A stretch of 64,000 bases of DNA from Sphingomonas sp. 28-66-16 (GCA_002281485.1 NCGF01000006.1:1-64000), one strand, 5' to 3'; shown: positions 1 through 9,514, counted from the stretch's first letter. Made by a program: numbers and translations. Notes: a model not told the origin generated them from the sequence alone.

Positions 1-204
1 CGCATGGCGCGTGAGAATGTCCTGCAGCGTGTTGTCGAGCGCGTGGCCGATATGCAGCGATCCCGTCACATTGGGCGGCGGGTTGACGATCGTCCAGGGT
101 TCGGCACCGGGGCGATCAGGATGGAACAGCCCCTGCTCCTCCCAATGCGCATACCAGCGGCGTTCGATGTCGGCGGGGTCGAAGGTCTTGGGGAGTTCGC
201 TCAT
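1..204 (-). CDS. valS: Valyl-tRNA synthetase, N-terminal part (cut by window edge)
   Basis: Only the first 68 residues lie in the window; the gene runs off the left edge. The reading starts [17 protein letters not shown] and contains [16 protein letters not shown], which includes the class I HIGH signature in the form typical of ValS. The enzyme charges tRNA-Val in the cytoplasm. The start ATG is at 202-204. A REP-like inverted repeat lies just upstream at 235-325. Identification is firm although most of the protein is not visible. Confidence 0.95.
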   Translation of the reverse strand, partial: MSELPKTFDPADIERRWYAHWEEQGLFHPDRPGAEPWTIVNPPPNVTGSLHIGHALDNTLQDILTRHA

Positions 205-234
205 GGTTAGCCCATAGCCAAGCAAAACCCCCTT

Positions 235-325
235 CGTCACCCCGGGCTTGACGCTGGGTCCCGCTTTTTCGACGCGCGACGGGAGAAAAAGGGTAGCAGC
301 ACCCCGGCTCACGGCCGGGGTGACG
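235..325. repeat. REP-like intergenic inverted repeat
   Basis: The element has matching ends CGTCACCCC (235-243) and GGGGTGACG (317-325) as a 9-bp terminal inverted repeat. Inside, a pyrimidine run near 261-270 faces a GAGAAAAAGGG run near 283-293, so a long imperfect hairpin can form. A second hairpin, CACCCCGGC/GCCGGGGTG with a 5-nt loop, sits at the right end. It lies between the valS start and the end of the S9 peptidase gene. The GTCACCCC-type ends resemble repetitive extragenic elements common in sphingomonads. It could also end transcription of the peptidase gene. No second copy was seen in this window. Confidence 0.5.
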
Positions 326-333
326 GTTTGAGG

Positions 334-2382
334 CTAACGGGTACGACCCGTCCACTTGTCGAGCCAGCCGAGCACTTCGTGGTACCATTGCCGGCTGTTG
401 CGGGGTTTCAGCACCCAGTGATTCTCGTTGGGGTTGACGATCAGCCGCGACGGGATGCCCTTGCGCTGGAGCTCGGTGAAGGTCGCCAGCCCCTGGGTAT
501 AGGGAATCCGGAAATCCTTCTCGCCGGCGATGACGAGCATCGGCGTCTTCCATTTGTCGACGTAGTTGACCGGGTTCCATTTCTCGAACGCGGCGGGGTC
601 TTCATAATAGGCCTTGCCGCCATGCTCCCATTCGTCGAACCACAGTTCCTCGGTTTCATACGCCATCGCGCGGGCATCGAAGACGCCATCATGCTCGACG
701 ATGCACTTGAAGCGATCGGGCCACTGCCCCTCGATCCAGTTCATCATATAGCCGCCATAGGAGGCGCCGAGCGCGCAGGCATTGTCGGCATCGAGCCAGC
801 CGAATTTGTCGGTTGCCGCCTTGAGTCCCTTTTGCAGATCCTCGAGCGGCCAGCCGCCCCAATTGTTTCGGATCGCATCGGTGAAGGCCTGACCATAGCC
901 TGTCGAGCCGTGGAAATCGACCGCGACGAGACCATAGCCGGCGCCCGCGAACACTGCCGGGTTCCAGCGATACGACCAGCTGTTGTTGCTCGATCCCTGC
1001 GGCCCGCCATGGACCATGAACGCGATCGGCGCCTTGGCGCCCGTGGCGAGGCCCGCCGGCTTCACGACATAGCCCCATACCGTGTCGCCATTGGCACCGG
1101 CGAAGCTGAAGCGGGTGACGCCCGGCATGTCGATGCCCGCGAGCTTGTCGGCGTTGACCGAAGTGAGCCGCACCGTCGTCTTGCCGCGCACCGCGTAGAA
1201 ATCATCGGGCGCGGTCAGCGAGTTCATCGCGATGATCGCCCCGCCCGCGACCGGCACGACGGCGGAGACATTGCCCTGCCCGGTCAGCCGGGTGACCTTG
1301 CCGGTCGCGGCATCGACCGCCCAAAGCGGGTTTTCCTGGGTGTCTTCGGCAGTGACGAGGAGCGTCTTGCTGTCGGGCGCCCACGCGATCGAGCCGACCG
1401 AGCGATCCCACTCCTTGGTCAGCGCGGTCACTTTGCCGCTGGCGAGATCGCGGACCATCAGCACCTGACGATCGGCCTCATAGCCGGGCCGCGCCATCGC
1501 GAACCAGGCGAGCGACTTGCCGTCGGGGGAGACGGTCGGCAGATTATCCATCGCCTTGTTGTCGGCGGTGAGGTTGACCGGCTTCGCCGATCCATCGGCG
1601 GGGGCGGCGAAGATATCCAGATTGACCGACAGCGGCTCGATGCGGCCCGCCTCGCGCAGCGCGAAATAGACGGTCTTGCCGTCGGCGCTCCAGTCGACTT
1701 CCTCGCCCCCGCCGAACGGCTTGGATGGGGTATCCCCGATCAGCCCGCCTTCGATCGCGATGCCGTTGCCCGTCGCGACGCCGCCCTCGATCGGCAGAAC
1801 GAACAATTGCGAGCGGGTGCCATCGGCCCATGTGTCCCAATGGCGCACGAACATCTGGTCATAGACCCGCGCCTCGCCGGCATTGGGGTCCTTCTTGATC
1901 ATCGGCGCCGCAAGGCTCGGCGCGCCCGGCAGGCGATCGGCCCAGACGAGCAATTTGTCCCCGGTCGGCGCAAGCTTGAAACCGCTGATTCCGCCGGCGA
2001 CGTTGGTCACCTGGCGCGGCGTGCCGCCGGCGATGGTGACCGCCCAGACATTGTCGTCGCCGCCCTTGTTGGCCTGGAAATAGACCGTCGTGCCATCTGG
2101 GGCGAATTGCGGCGCGGTTTCGTTGATATCGGCTTCGGCAGCGAGCTTTTCGGGCTTGGCACCCCTGGTCTTCAGGTCGAGCCGCCACAGATCATAGCGC
2201 CCCTTGTTGGCGGCGAGATCGGTCTCGCGCTGCTGCCAGACCAGCCAGCGGCCGTCGGCCGACACCGTCGGCGCGCTCGCCCGCGACAGCGTCGACACAT
2301 CGTCGATCGTGAGTTGACGGGCGACGGCGGGCGTCGCGGCGAAAGCGAGCGACGCGGCGCTCGCGAACAGCATGATTTTCAT
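334..2382 (-). CDS. S9 family (prolyl oligopeptidase-like) exported peptidase
   Basis: A 682-residue protein with an N-terminal signal peptide (MKIMLFASAASLAFAATPAVA), then a WD40/TolB-like beta-propeller and a C-terminal alpha/beta-hydrolase domain. The catalytic triad is visible: Ser541 in GASYGGYM, Asp623 in GEKDFRIP and His655 in ENHWVL. This arrangement is typical of dipeptidyl or acylaminoacyl peptidases that trim peptides in the periplasm. The ATG at 2380-2382 was chosen because the signal peptide begins there; an open extension upstream to 2529 has no export signal and overlaps the next gene. Substrate specificity cannot be read from the sequence. Confidence 0.92.
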   Translation of the reverse strand: MKIMLFASAASLAFAATPAVARQLTIDDVSTLSRASAPTVSADGRWLVWQQRETDLAANKGRYDLWRLDLKTRGAKPEKLAAEADINETAPQFAPDGTTVYFQANKGGDDNVWAVTIAGGTPRQVTNVAGGISGFKLAPTGDKLLVWADRLPGAPSLAAPMIKKDPNAGEARVYDQMFVRHWDTWADGTRSQLFVLPIEGGVATGNGIAIEGGLIGDTPSKPFGGGEEVDWSADGKTVYFALREAGRIEPLSVNLDIFAAPADGSAKPVNLTADNKAMDNLPTVSPDGKSLAWFAMARPGYEADRQVLMVRDLASGKVTALTKEWDRSVGSIAWAPDSKTLLVTAEDTQENPLWAVDAATGKVTRLTGQGNVSAVVPVAGGAIIAMNSLTAPDDFYAVRGKTTVRLTSVNADKLAGIDMPGVTRFSFAGANGDTVWGYVVKPAGLATGAKAPIAFMVHGGPQGSSNNSWSYRWNPAVFAGAGYGLVAVDFHGSTGYGQAFTDAIRNNWGGWPLEDLQKGLKAATDKFGWLDADNACALGASYGGYMMNWIEGQWPDRFKCIVEHDGVFDARAMAYETEELWFDEWEHGGKAYYEDPAAFEKWNPVNYVDKWKTPMLVIAGEKDFRIPYTQGLATFTELQRKGIPSRLIVNPNENHWVLKPRNSRQWYHEVLGWLDKWTGRTR

Positions 2383-2450
2383 GGGGCGCGGTAAAGCAGA
2401 TGTGCCTCGTTCCCGCAACCGGGGCAGGGCGAGCGGCTGGCTGACGCCGC

Positions 2451-2912
2451 TCAGCGCCCCTGGGTGATCCGGGCGATTTCGCGGGCCACCAGAGTCTCGA
2501 TGATGCCCGGCAATCGCGCGTCGAGCCACTCGCGCAGCATCGGCCGCAGCATCTCGCGCACCAGCCCCTCGAGCGTTTCGGGGCCGGCGGCGACCTCGGG
2601 CTTGACGATCAGCCGTGACAGCGTGTCGAGCGCGCCACGGCTTGCCTCGGTCGCCGAATCGGAAAGGATCGGTTCAACCGGCGCTTCCTCCGCGTCGACG
2701 GGATCGGCGGTCGGCGCGGGATCGGCGGGCACGCGGTTGCTCAATTCGAGAATTTCGCTGACGTCGGGCCGATCGCGCGGCGCTGAAGACGGCGACGGGC
2801 GGGCCGTGCGGCGCGGGCGCGGCGCACTGCCACCATCGCCCTCCTCGGCGATGATCCGCTTGATCGAGGAAAGGATGTCCTCCATCGACGGTTCGGCGCT
2901 GATGTCCCCCAT
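2451..2912 (-). CDS. DUF2497 / PopZ-like polar organising protein
   Basis: This 153-residue protein has the two conserved ends of the DUF2497/PopZ family: an N-terminal helix with SMEDILSSIKRIIAEE and a C-terminal helical region with LREWLDARLPGIIETLVARE. Between them is a variable stretch rich in Pro, Ala, Asp and Glu. In Caulobacter, PopZ self-assembles at cell poles and anchors the ParB-centromere complex; that role is inferred here by family. The start at 2910-2912 gives the usual N-terminus directly before the conserved helix. It is shorter than Caulobacter PopZ. Confidence 0.85.
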   Translation of the reverse strand: MGDISAEPSMEDILSSIKRIIAEEGDGGSAPRPRRTARPSPSSAPRDRPDVSEILELSNRVPADPAPTADPVDAEEAPVEPILSDSATEASRGALDTLSRLIVKPEVAAGPETLEGLVREMLRPMLREWLDARLPGIIETLVAREIARITQGR

Positions 2913-2946
2913 GTGCCGGTCCTCGTCCGCTGATCGCGAAACGCGA

Positions 2947-4455
2947 TCACTTCTGCCTTGGCGTGACTCCTGCGGGATTCGGGGCGTTGCTGTCAACCGG
3001 CACGTCGGGAATCCGGGTGACATCGGCATTCTGAGCGGGCGTCTGGGCGGTGCTCGTCGAAACTGCGGCGGGCGCCGGATCATTGCCCCAATCCCAGATC
3101 GTGTTGCGCACCCGCTTGTAGTTGGCGACCGGATCGTAGAGCGGGCCGCCGTCGAGCCCGAGGTCCTTGGCCTCGGCATGCCCCATCGCCGCCAGCAACG
3201 CGAATCCGGCGACATAGGCGTCGCGCTGGGCGGTCACCAAGGTGACCTTCGAATTGAGCAATTCCTGTTCGGCGTTGAGGATTTCGAGGATCGTCCGGTT
3301 GCCGACGCTGTTCTCGGCCTTGACGCCCTCGAGCGCGAGCGCGTTGGCGCTGACCGCGACCTGCGCCGACTGGATCACCTCGAGCGAAGACCGCCACACC
3401 GCATAGGCCGATCGCGCCTGGGCGATGATCGCGCGTTCGGTTTCGGTAACCTGTTCGAGCGCCTGGCTGCGTCGCGCCTGCGCCTGGCGCACCCGCGCGG
3501 TCGGCCCGCCACCCTGATAGAGCGGCAGCGTCAGCCGCAGGCCGAGCTGCGCGGATCGATCATATTGCGGCGGATTGAGGCCGGTGCCGAAGCCGCCCAG
3601 CGTCCCGAAGTAATTCGTGTAGCTGCCCGCCGCCACGGCATCGAGCTTGGGCAGGCGCGTCGCCCGCGCGACGCCGATATCGAACTTGGTGGCGTCGCGG
3701 TTCTTTTCCGCCGCCAGCAAGGTGGGATTCTCCTCGAGCGCGATCGCGACCGCCGTATCGGGATCGCGCGGCAGATTGGGCAGCGGCGGCGGCGTCTCGA
3801 GCGTCGCCGGCGGCGAGCCGACCAGGCGGACATAGCTTTCGCGGCTGGTGATCAGCCGCGATTGGGCCGTTTCGAGCTGGCTCTGGGCGAGCGCCAACCG
3901 GGCATCGGACTGGGCGACATCGGTCCGCGTCAGATCGCCGACCTGAAACCGGTCCTTGGATGCCTGCAGATTGACGTCGAGCACCTTCACATTCTGGCGA
4001 TTGAGCGCGACGATCGCTTCATCTCGGATCACGTCCATATATGCCCCGACCACCGCCGAGAACAGATCGGCCTCGGTGCCGCGCAACGACGCCCTGCCCG
4101 CCTCGACGCGGGTTTCGGCGGCGGCGATCGAATTCTTCACTGCGCCCCCCGCATAGAGCGGAAACGTCAGGCTCGCCTGCGTCTGCGAGGTGCGCGCCGG
4201 CGCCGTGAAGGCCGTCACCGGCAGCACGACATTTTCGTTATAGGTGCTTTGCAGCTGGACCCCGGGCAGCGCGCTGGCACGGGCGATGGGAACGTTCTCG
4301 TCGATCGCGCGGACATTCGCGCGCTGCGCGTTGAGCGTCGGGTTGGTCGCATAGGCCTTGACCAGCGCCTCGCGCAGCGTTTCCGCCGATGCCGGCACCG
4401 CCAAGGCCGCCAGCGCGGCGCCGACCAGCCATTTGTTCCTCAGTCTGGACATCAT
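2947..4455 (-). CDS. TolC family outer-membrane efflux channel
   Basis: A 502-residue protein with signal peptide (LVGAALAALAVPASA) followed by a duplicated alpha-helical-barrel/beta-barrel architecture of the TolC type (type I secretion outer-membrane protein). Such trimers form the outer-membrane exit duct for type I secretion or RND efflux. The MetMet start at 4450-4455 follows a GAGG-type ribosome site. Its start is 8 nt after the stop of the upstream methyltransferase, so the two are co-transcribed. No inner-membrane partner is adjacent, so it probably serves several export systems. Confidence 0.9.
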   Translation of the reverse strand: MMSRLRNKWLVGAALAALAVPASAETLREALVKAYATNPTLNAQRANVRAIDENVPIARASALPGVQLQSTYNENVVLPVTAFTAPARTSQTQASLTFPLYAGGAVKNSIAAAETRVEAGRASLRGTEADLFSAVVGAYMDVIRDEAIVALNRQNVKVLDVNLQASKDRFQVGDLTRTDVAQSDARLALAQSQLETAQSRLITSRESYVRLVGSPPATLETPPPLPNLPRDPDTAVAIALEENPTLLAAEKNRDATKFDIGVARATRLPKLDAVAAGSYTNYFGTLGGFGTGLNPPQYDRSAQLGLRLTLPLYQGGGPTARVRQAQARRSQALEQVTETERAIIAQARSAYAVWRSSLEVIQSAQVAVSANALALEGVKAENSVGNRTILEILNAEQELLNSKVTLVTAQRDAYVAGFALLAAMGHAEAKDLGLDGGPLYDPVANYKRVRNTIWDWGNDPAPAAVSTSTAQTPAQNADVTRIPDVPVDSNAPNPAGVTPRQK

Positions 4456-4463
4456 CCCCACCC

Positions 4464-5129
4464 TCAAAAGACAAAAGCCGGCGGCACGGCAAATCCGGGC
4501 AGCGGCACGCAATCGAGGTCGGCGAAAGGCACCAGCCCGAAGCCGCCCGCCGTGCGGGCGCCGGCGGCAAGTCGTGTCACCCCCCGATCGATCAGCCCGC
4601 TCACCGCCCGACCACCGATCCTCAGCTGATCGATCAGCGTCGGCGGCACCCGCTGGACCGCCCCATCGACAACCAGTACATCGAACGGGGCCTCGCCCGG
4701 CGCGCCGGCCTCGAGCGGGCCATCGACCAATGTCACACCCGGCGTCGATGCCAGCGCCCGCGTGGCCAGCGCCAGCAGGGCCGGATCGCTCTCGACCGCG
4801 ACGACCTGCGCGCCCAGCGCGACGATCAGCGCCGCCGCATAGCCCCCGGCCGCGCCGATCAGCAGCACCTTCTCACCCCGGCGAATGCCTGCCTCGGTCA
4901 GCAACCGGCCGGTTGCGACAGGCAAATTGGCCTCGCGGCCGCCACCCAACGGCAAAGCGGTGTCGCGATAGGCAAGACCGGCGACCCCGGCTGGCAGATA
5001 ATGCTCGCGCGGAATCCGCGCCATCGCGGCTACGACGCCTGAATCATTGACGGAATTGGTGCGCAGCTGGCTGGCGACCATCGCGTGGCGCATCTTCTCG
5101 TAGCGAGCCGGGTCTGCGTAGCTTTCCAT
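4464..5129 (-). CDS. Protein-L-isoaspartate O-methyltransferase family protein
   Basis: A 221-residue SAM-dependent methyltransferase of the PIMT family. Visible features are the N-terminal RHAMVASQLRTNSVND segment, the REHYLP motif, and a SAM motif I with VLLIGAAGGYAAAL. The usual glycine-rich motif EIGTGSGY is altered to IGAAGGY, so repair of isoaspartyl proteins is uncertain. The ATG at 5127-5129 follows AAGGGG. It is the first gene of a two-gene unit with the TolC-type channel, a neighbourhood often seen in alphaproteobacteria. Confidence 0.8.
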   Translation of the reverse strand: MESYADPARYEKMRHAMVASQLRTNSVNDSGVVAAMARIPREHYLPAGVAGLAYRDTALPLGGGREANLPVATGRLLTEAGIRRGEKVLLIGAAGGYAAALIVALGAQVVAVESDPALLALATRALASTPGVTLVDGPLEAGAPGEAPFDVLVVDGAVQRVPPTLIDQLRIGGRAVSGLIDRGVTRLAAGARTAGGFGLVPFADLDCVPLPGFAVPPAFVF

Positions 5130-5279
5130 GAAATCCCCTTGGCACAACTGTTTTAGCTATGCAATACACTAGATCGATTTCCGGCTTGTATCGCGCCGGG
5201 TGGCCAACGCCAAGCAGCCGGGCGATTTTATCTGGGAACGGTTGACAGCCACGACCCGCCCGCGCATTGGCGCACGTCC

Positions 5280-5353
5280 GGCCCGATGGCGGAGTGGTGA
5301 CGCAGAGGACTGCAAATCCTTGCACCCGGGTTCGATTCCCGGTCGGGCCTCCA
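5280..5353 (+). tRNA. tRNA-Cys (anticodon GCA)
   Basis: A full cloverleaf can be drawn: acceptor arms GGCCCGA (5280-5286) and TCGGGCC (5343-5349), an anticodon arm with CTGCAAA giving anticodon GCA, and a T arm CCGGG-TTCGATT-CCCGG. The discriminator base is T (U73), the hallmark of tRNA-Cys, and CCA is encoded at 5351-5353. No integrase or direct repeat of the 3' end is visible nearby, so it is not evidently an attachment site. Confidence 0.95.
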
Positions 5354-5422
5354 CCCTATAGCGACGTTGGCGTTGACGGCTTACGCTGCGGCGCGACGGC
5401 AGATGGCAGCCACGCCGACAAA

Positions 5423-6421
5423 TCAGGCGGCGGCGTTCGGCGCGTGGCCGTTGGGGCGGGTCTCTCGCTGGCCGGGCAGTGGCGATGCGGTTCCGACGTC
5501 GCATTGCTGGGCGTGACGGCGGTACGAACTCGGATCGTCGCCATAACTGTCGCGGAAGGCGCGACTGAAATGGCTACGGCTCGAAAAGCCGATGCTCGCG
5601 GCGATCACCTTGACCGGCAGGCTGGTCGACCGAAGCAATTCGGCGGCATTGTGGAGCCGGGTGCGGGCAACGAACTCCATCGGGCTCATCGCGAATGCGT
5701 GCGAAAATTCACGCGCAAACGCGGATCGGCTCATCCCTGCGGTGGATGCCAGCGCAGCCACGCTATGCCGTGCCGAGGGCTTGTCGAGCACGGCGGTCAC
5801 CGCCTTGCCCAGGCGGGGATCGCGGAGCGTGCTGAGCAGGCTCGTTTCATGCTCGCTTCGGCTGAAATGTCGGCGCAGTAGCAGCAGCAGACAGGCTTTC
5901 ATCAGCGCTCCGGTCAGGGCGCGCGAGCCGAGCTCGGGCTGATTGATCTCGCGCAGCATCAGGTCGTAACTCGCGCGGATGAAGGCCTCCTCGCCGAGTT
6001 CCTCGACAAGCGGTCGGCGCACCGCGTCGAGCAGGCCGAACGATCCCGAGATATTGGCGGTTATGAGACCGCAGACGAACCGCAGATCCCCCTTGCCGTC
6101 ACGACTGGCGTCGAAGCGCGTCATGCCGTTGGGCGCCCGCGAACAATTTTCGATCGCAATCATCTCGACGGCGTCGCGGTCGTCCGCACCGATCGACTGC
6201 TGCAGATTGGGCGGGATGACCACGATACTGCCCGGGCCGCAGATGATCGGGTGGTGGCCGGGAATCGCCAGATGCATCTGCCCCGACAGGACATAATGGA
6301 CCTCGATCTCGTTGGCGCCGTTGGCGATCAGCCGGCGGCCGTGATCGACCTCGCAAATCGCAAACGCATCGAGTGCGACCTCGAGCGTCATCAACAACCG
6401 GTCCAGAATCTGCTCGTTCAT
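5423..6421 (-). CDS. AraC family transcriptional regulator with cupin sensor domain
   Basis: A 332-residue protein. The N-terminal half (about 1-170) is a cupin-like AraC-binding domain (VHYVLSGQMHLAIPGHH, GPGSIVVIPP). The C-terminal part (about 215-305) has two helix-turn-helix motifs, including SVAALASTAGMSRSAFAREF and the AraC signature VKVIAASIGFSSRSHFSRAF. The final 25 residues look unstructured. It is a single gene between tRNA-Cys and the response regulator. The ligand and the targets are not apparent. Confidence 0.9.
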   Translation of the reverse strand: MNEQILDRLLMTLEVALDAFAICEVDHGRRLIANGANEIEVHYVLSGQMHLAIPGHHPIICGPGSIVVIPPNLQQSIGADDRDAVEMIAIENCSRAPNGMTRFDASRDGKGDLRFVCGLITANISGSFGLLDAVRRPLVEELGEEAFIRASYDLMLREINQPELGSRALTGALMKACLLLLLRRHFSRSEHETSLLSTLRDPRLGKAVTAVLDKPSARHSVAALASTAGMSRSAFAREFSHAFAMSPMEFVARTRLHNAAELLRSTSLPVKVIAASIGFSSRSHFSRAFRDSYGDDPSSYRRHAQQCDVGTASPLPGQRETRPNGHAPNAAA

Positions 6422-6570
6422 CGCCGCTCCACGTCAGTTCGGTATCGTGGACGCCATTCTACGCGCGGGATCGTCGCGTTGCCATTGGCCGGGGACGATC
6501 AGCGACCTTGCCGGGACGCAGGCGCACGGCCGATCCCGAAAAGCCGCAAGAATAGGAAAAGAGCCCGGCG

Positions 6571-6963
6571 CTAGCTGATCATACCGCCCTGGCTTGCGCC
6601 GCGTGCCATCAATCGCCCGATCGCGTCGAACAGCGAGTCCATCGCCACCGGTTTGAACAGCACCTCGTCCGCGCCGTCGCGCAGGCAACGGTCGCGCAGG
6701 TCGATCGCGGTATCCGCCGTGACCACGATCACGGGCACGGCCGCCTTGGCGTCGCCGCGCGCCCGGATTTGCCGGATCGCCTCGAAACCGTCCATCCCCG
6801 GCATGCGCAAATCCATCAGAACGATGTCGAAATCCTGCTCGTCGATCAGTTGCAGGCCGCGTTCGGCACTTTCGGCGCCGATCATCACCGCGCCGGCAAC
6901 GTCGAGCATATCCTTCACCACGCGCCGATTCATCGGATCGTCTTCGACAAAGAGGACGTTCAT
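6571..6963 (-). CDS. Single-domain response regulator (CheY-like)
   Basis: A 130-residue receiver domain with the acidic pair in FVEDDP, the phospho-acceptor Asp in IVLMDLRMPGMDG, Thr in VVTAD and Lys in LFKP. There is no output domain, so it acts as a phospho-shuttle or by protein interaction. It lies 61 nt downstream of the large TPR histidine kinase on the same strand, which is its likely phosphodonor. The start at 6961-6963 gives the usual MNVLFVEDD N-terminus. Confidence 0.9.
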   Translation of the reverse strand: MNVLFVEDDPMNRRVVKDMLDVAGAVMIGAESAERGLQLIDEQDFDIVLMDLRMPGMDGFEAIRQIRARGDAKAAVPVIVVTADTAIDLRDRCLRDGADEVLFKPVAMDSLFDAIGRLMARGASQGGMIS

Positions 6964-7024
6964 GGGCGTTTGCTCAGGGCTTTGGCGGGCCACGATTGCG
7001 CTGTCATAATGATTGCCTATCGCG

Positions 7025-9514
7025 TCAAGCAGCCCGCGACACAAGCGAATCTGCGGTTTTCGCCTGATCTCCGTTGGTTGCGGGATAAAGTAGATCAAGC
7101 AGTGCCGGCCCGGCAATCGGCTTCGTAACGATTCGCAGATTTTCGATCGTCGCCAGCACCTCCTGCTCTTCGGAGTCGGCGGTGGCCGCGAGCATCAAGA
7201 CCAGGCACGTCGTCGCGGGCCGCGCCGCGACGATGGCAGAAAGCGCCGCCGTCAACGCCCCGGTCGCGCGCAGCGTCGCGTCGTCGATCAGGACGATTCT
7301 CGCCGGCGCCTCGGCCAGGCTGTCGACCACCTCCGCAACCGTGCTCGCGAAGTTGACCGTGCCCGCCCGGCTCTCGACCAATGCCCGCAGCATGCTGCGC
7401 GAGATCGGGTTGCGATCGACGATCAACATCCCCGGCGCCGCGCCGGCCAGATCGGAATCCGCCGAGACCGCCGGATCGACGATCTTGAGCGGCAGCATCA
7501 CCGCAAAGGTCGATCCCTCTCCCGGAACGCTCGTCACCTCGATATCGCCGCCCATCGCCCGGGCGAGATTGCGACAGATGGACAGGCCGAGCCCGGTACC
7601 GCCGAATTTGCGCGTGGTACCGGCGTCGACCTGCTTGAAGGATTCGAAGATCTCCTCCTGTTTGTCACGCGGAATACCGATGCCGGTGTCGGAGACCGCG
7701 ATCCGCAATCGATCGGTGCCGATCGCTTCGACACGGATCGTTACGGCCCCCTTTTCGGTGAATTTGAGCGCATTCGAGAGCAGATTGAACACGATCTGCC
7801 GCAACCGCGCCGGATCGCCCTCGATCACTGCCGGGCAATCGTCGAGTTCCAGCGCGAACACGATTCCTCTCGCCCGCGCCTGCTCTTCCCAGAGCCGCGA
7901 AACTTCATGCAACGTCGCGCACACATCCATCGGGACGTTTTCCAGAGTCAGATTGCCCGTCTCCATCTTCGCCACGTCGAGGATATCGTCGACCAGCGCG
8001 CGCATCGTCACGCCGGCGCCGTGCACGACGCTGAGCCGATCGCGGGTCGCGTCGGGCAAACCGCGATCGGCCAACATGACCTGGGTCATTCCGAGGATGC
8101 CATTGAGCGGCGTCCTGATCTCGTGGCTGGTGGTTGCGAGGAATTCGGTCTTCGCCGCCAGCGCCTTTTCGAGCGCGACATTGGTGCCCGCCAGATCGCG
8201 GTTGGCGGCGCGCACCTGATTGCGACTGCGCCGGATCGTAACCAGGCCGAACAGAAGCATGGATACCCCGATTACCGTCGCCCCGGCGATTCCCAGGAAC
8301 AGCAGTCGCTGCTGTTCCGCACGGGCACGTTCGAATGCGACAGTGCGCTGCAGTTCGTCGGCCTTAAGCTTGGCGATCTTCAGATCTTGGTTGGCGTAAT
8401 CGAACCGGGCGGCCATCAGCGCGGTGTTGACCGACGCAGCGAGGCTCGCCTTGTTGTCATCGAGCCGCTTGAGCGCCTTGAGATGCGCAAGCGCGAGTTC
8501 GGTGTTGCCGAGCTTGCTGAAGGTGGCATAGGCAGTGCCATGGGCCTCGCTATAGGCGAGACTGGTCGTTTCGAGATCGACGCCGGCGAAGCTGCGCGAG
8601 ATCAGGTCGGCCGCGCGGCGCAGATTGCCGCGTTGCAACGCGGCCTGCGCCGCGATCGCGAGCAGTTGCGGACGCCAGCCGCGCGCCTCGCTGCTCTCGG
8701 CGATCCGCAATCCCTCCGCGATCGTCTTGTCGGCGGCGTCGATCCGATCGGATTCGAGCTGGCCGCGGGCGATATTACCGAGGATGCGCGCTTCGAGCAG
8801 CGGACTCTGCAGCTGGCGCGCCACGGCGAGTGCCTTGCGATAGGCGGCTTCGGCGTCGATCGGCCGTTTCATCTGGCGCAGCGCGTTGCCGCGATTGTTG
8901 TAACTGGAGATGTCGAGGCCGGGATCGCCACGATAGATTTCGGACGATTGGGTGTCATACTTGATCGCGGTCTCGAAATCGCCGGCTTCGCGATACAGCG
9001 ACGCAATCTGTTGGAGCGCGACCGCCTGGCTTCGCGTTTCGCCCAGTTCACGGAAGATATTGTGAGCGGTTTGGAAATCGTTGAGCGCGCCCGACACATC
9101 AGCGCGGACCGTTTCGAGTTCGCCCCGCGACATCAGAAGATCGCCCTTCAGTTTGGAGGGGCCAGGGCGCTTCTTGAGTGCCGCGATCCCCCGCTCGATC
9201 AAGGGAGCTGCCTTGGTGGCATCGTTAAGCCGAAGATAAGCCGCACCCTGCAGCCACTGCGTCTCGGCAATCGCAGTCCGCGCCCCCCCCGGCCCTGGCA
9301 GGTCGAGCAGAAGCTTCTCAGCCTTTTGAGCCATTTTCAGGGCTGACTCGGGATCGGCGCGCATTGCCGCCTTGGCGTCTTCGACAAGCTTTGCCGCCTC
9401 CTCTGTCGCGCGGGCTGCCGGGGCAGTCGCTTGCATCGGTGCCGCAGCAGCGGCAAAAGTCGGTAGCCATACCAACGCCAGAACCGTCGCCGCTCGCAGG
9501 CCAATCAGCCGCAT
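7025..9514 (-). CDS. TPR-containing hybrid sensor histidine kinase
   Basis: About 829 residues. Order: signal peptide or first membrane segment (TVLALVWLPTFAAAAAP), a periplasmic array of tetratricopeptide-like helices, a transmembrane segment (FLGIAGATVIGVSMLLFGLV), a HisKA domain with the phospho-acceptor in TSHEIRTPLNG, an HATPase domain (NLLSNALKF, DTGIGIP, GGTGLGLSI) and a C-terminal receiver-like domain. In the last domain the acidic pocket is altered (LIVDRNP) though IVLIDDA remains, so phosphorylation there is doubtful. The ATG at 9512-9514 follows GGAGG by 9 nt; an ATG nine codons earlier is possible. It probably works with the response regulator at 6571. Confidence 0.88.
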   Translation of the reverse strand: MRLIGLRAATVLALVWLPTFAAAAAPMQATAPAARATEEAAKLVEDAKAAMRADPESALKMAQKAEKLLLDLPGPGGARTAIAETQWLQGAAYLRLNDATKAAPLIERGIAALKKRPGPSKLKGDLLMSRGELETVRADVSGALNDFQTAHNIFRELGETRSQAVALQQIASLYREAGDFETAIKYDTQSSEIYRGDPGLDISSYNNRGNALRQMKRPIDAEAAYRKALAVARQLQSPLLEARILGNIARGQLESDRIDAADKTIAEGLRIAESSEARGWRPQLLAIAAQAALQRGNLRRAADLISRSFAGVDLETTSLAYSEAHGTAYATFSKLGNTELALAHLKALKRLDDNKASLAASVNTALMAARFDYANQDLKIAKLKADELQRTVAFERARAEQQRLLFLGIAGATVIGVSMLLFGLVTIRRSRNQVRAANRDLAGTNVALEKALAAKTEFLATTSHEIRTPLNGILGMTQVMLADRGLPDATRDRLSVVHGAGVTMRALVDDILDVAKMETGNLTLENVPMDVCATLHEVSRLWEEQARARGIVFALELDDCPAVIEGDPARLRQIVFNLLSNALKFTEKGAVTIRVEAIGTDRLRIAVSDTGIGIPRDKQEEIFESFKQVDAGTTRKFGGTGLGLSICRNLARAMGGDIEVTSVPGEGSTFAVMLPLKIVDPAVSADSDLAGAAPGMLIVDRNPISRSMLRALVESRAGTVNFASTVAEVVDSLAEAPARIVLIDDATLRATGALTAALSAIVAARPATTCLVLMLAATADSEEQEVLATIENLRIVTKPIAGPALLDLLYPATNGDQAKTADSLVSRAA

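Noticed and set aside
328-2394. Long open frame on the plus strand opposite the S9 peptidase
   Set aside because: It is antisense to a gene with a full catalytic triad and signal peptide, is rich in Arg, Gly, Asp and Pro without domain character, and results from the high GC content.
2464-4629. Long open frame on the plus strand opposite the PopZ-like and TolC genes
   Set aside because: It is a codon-bias shadow spanning two real genes of the other strand and has no recognisable motif.
5280-5422. tRNA-Cys as an integration site for a mobile element
   Set aside because: No integrase, no duplicated tRNA end and the downstream AraC gene has normal composition.
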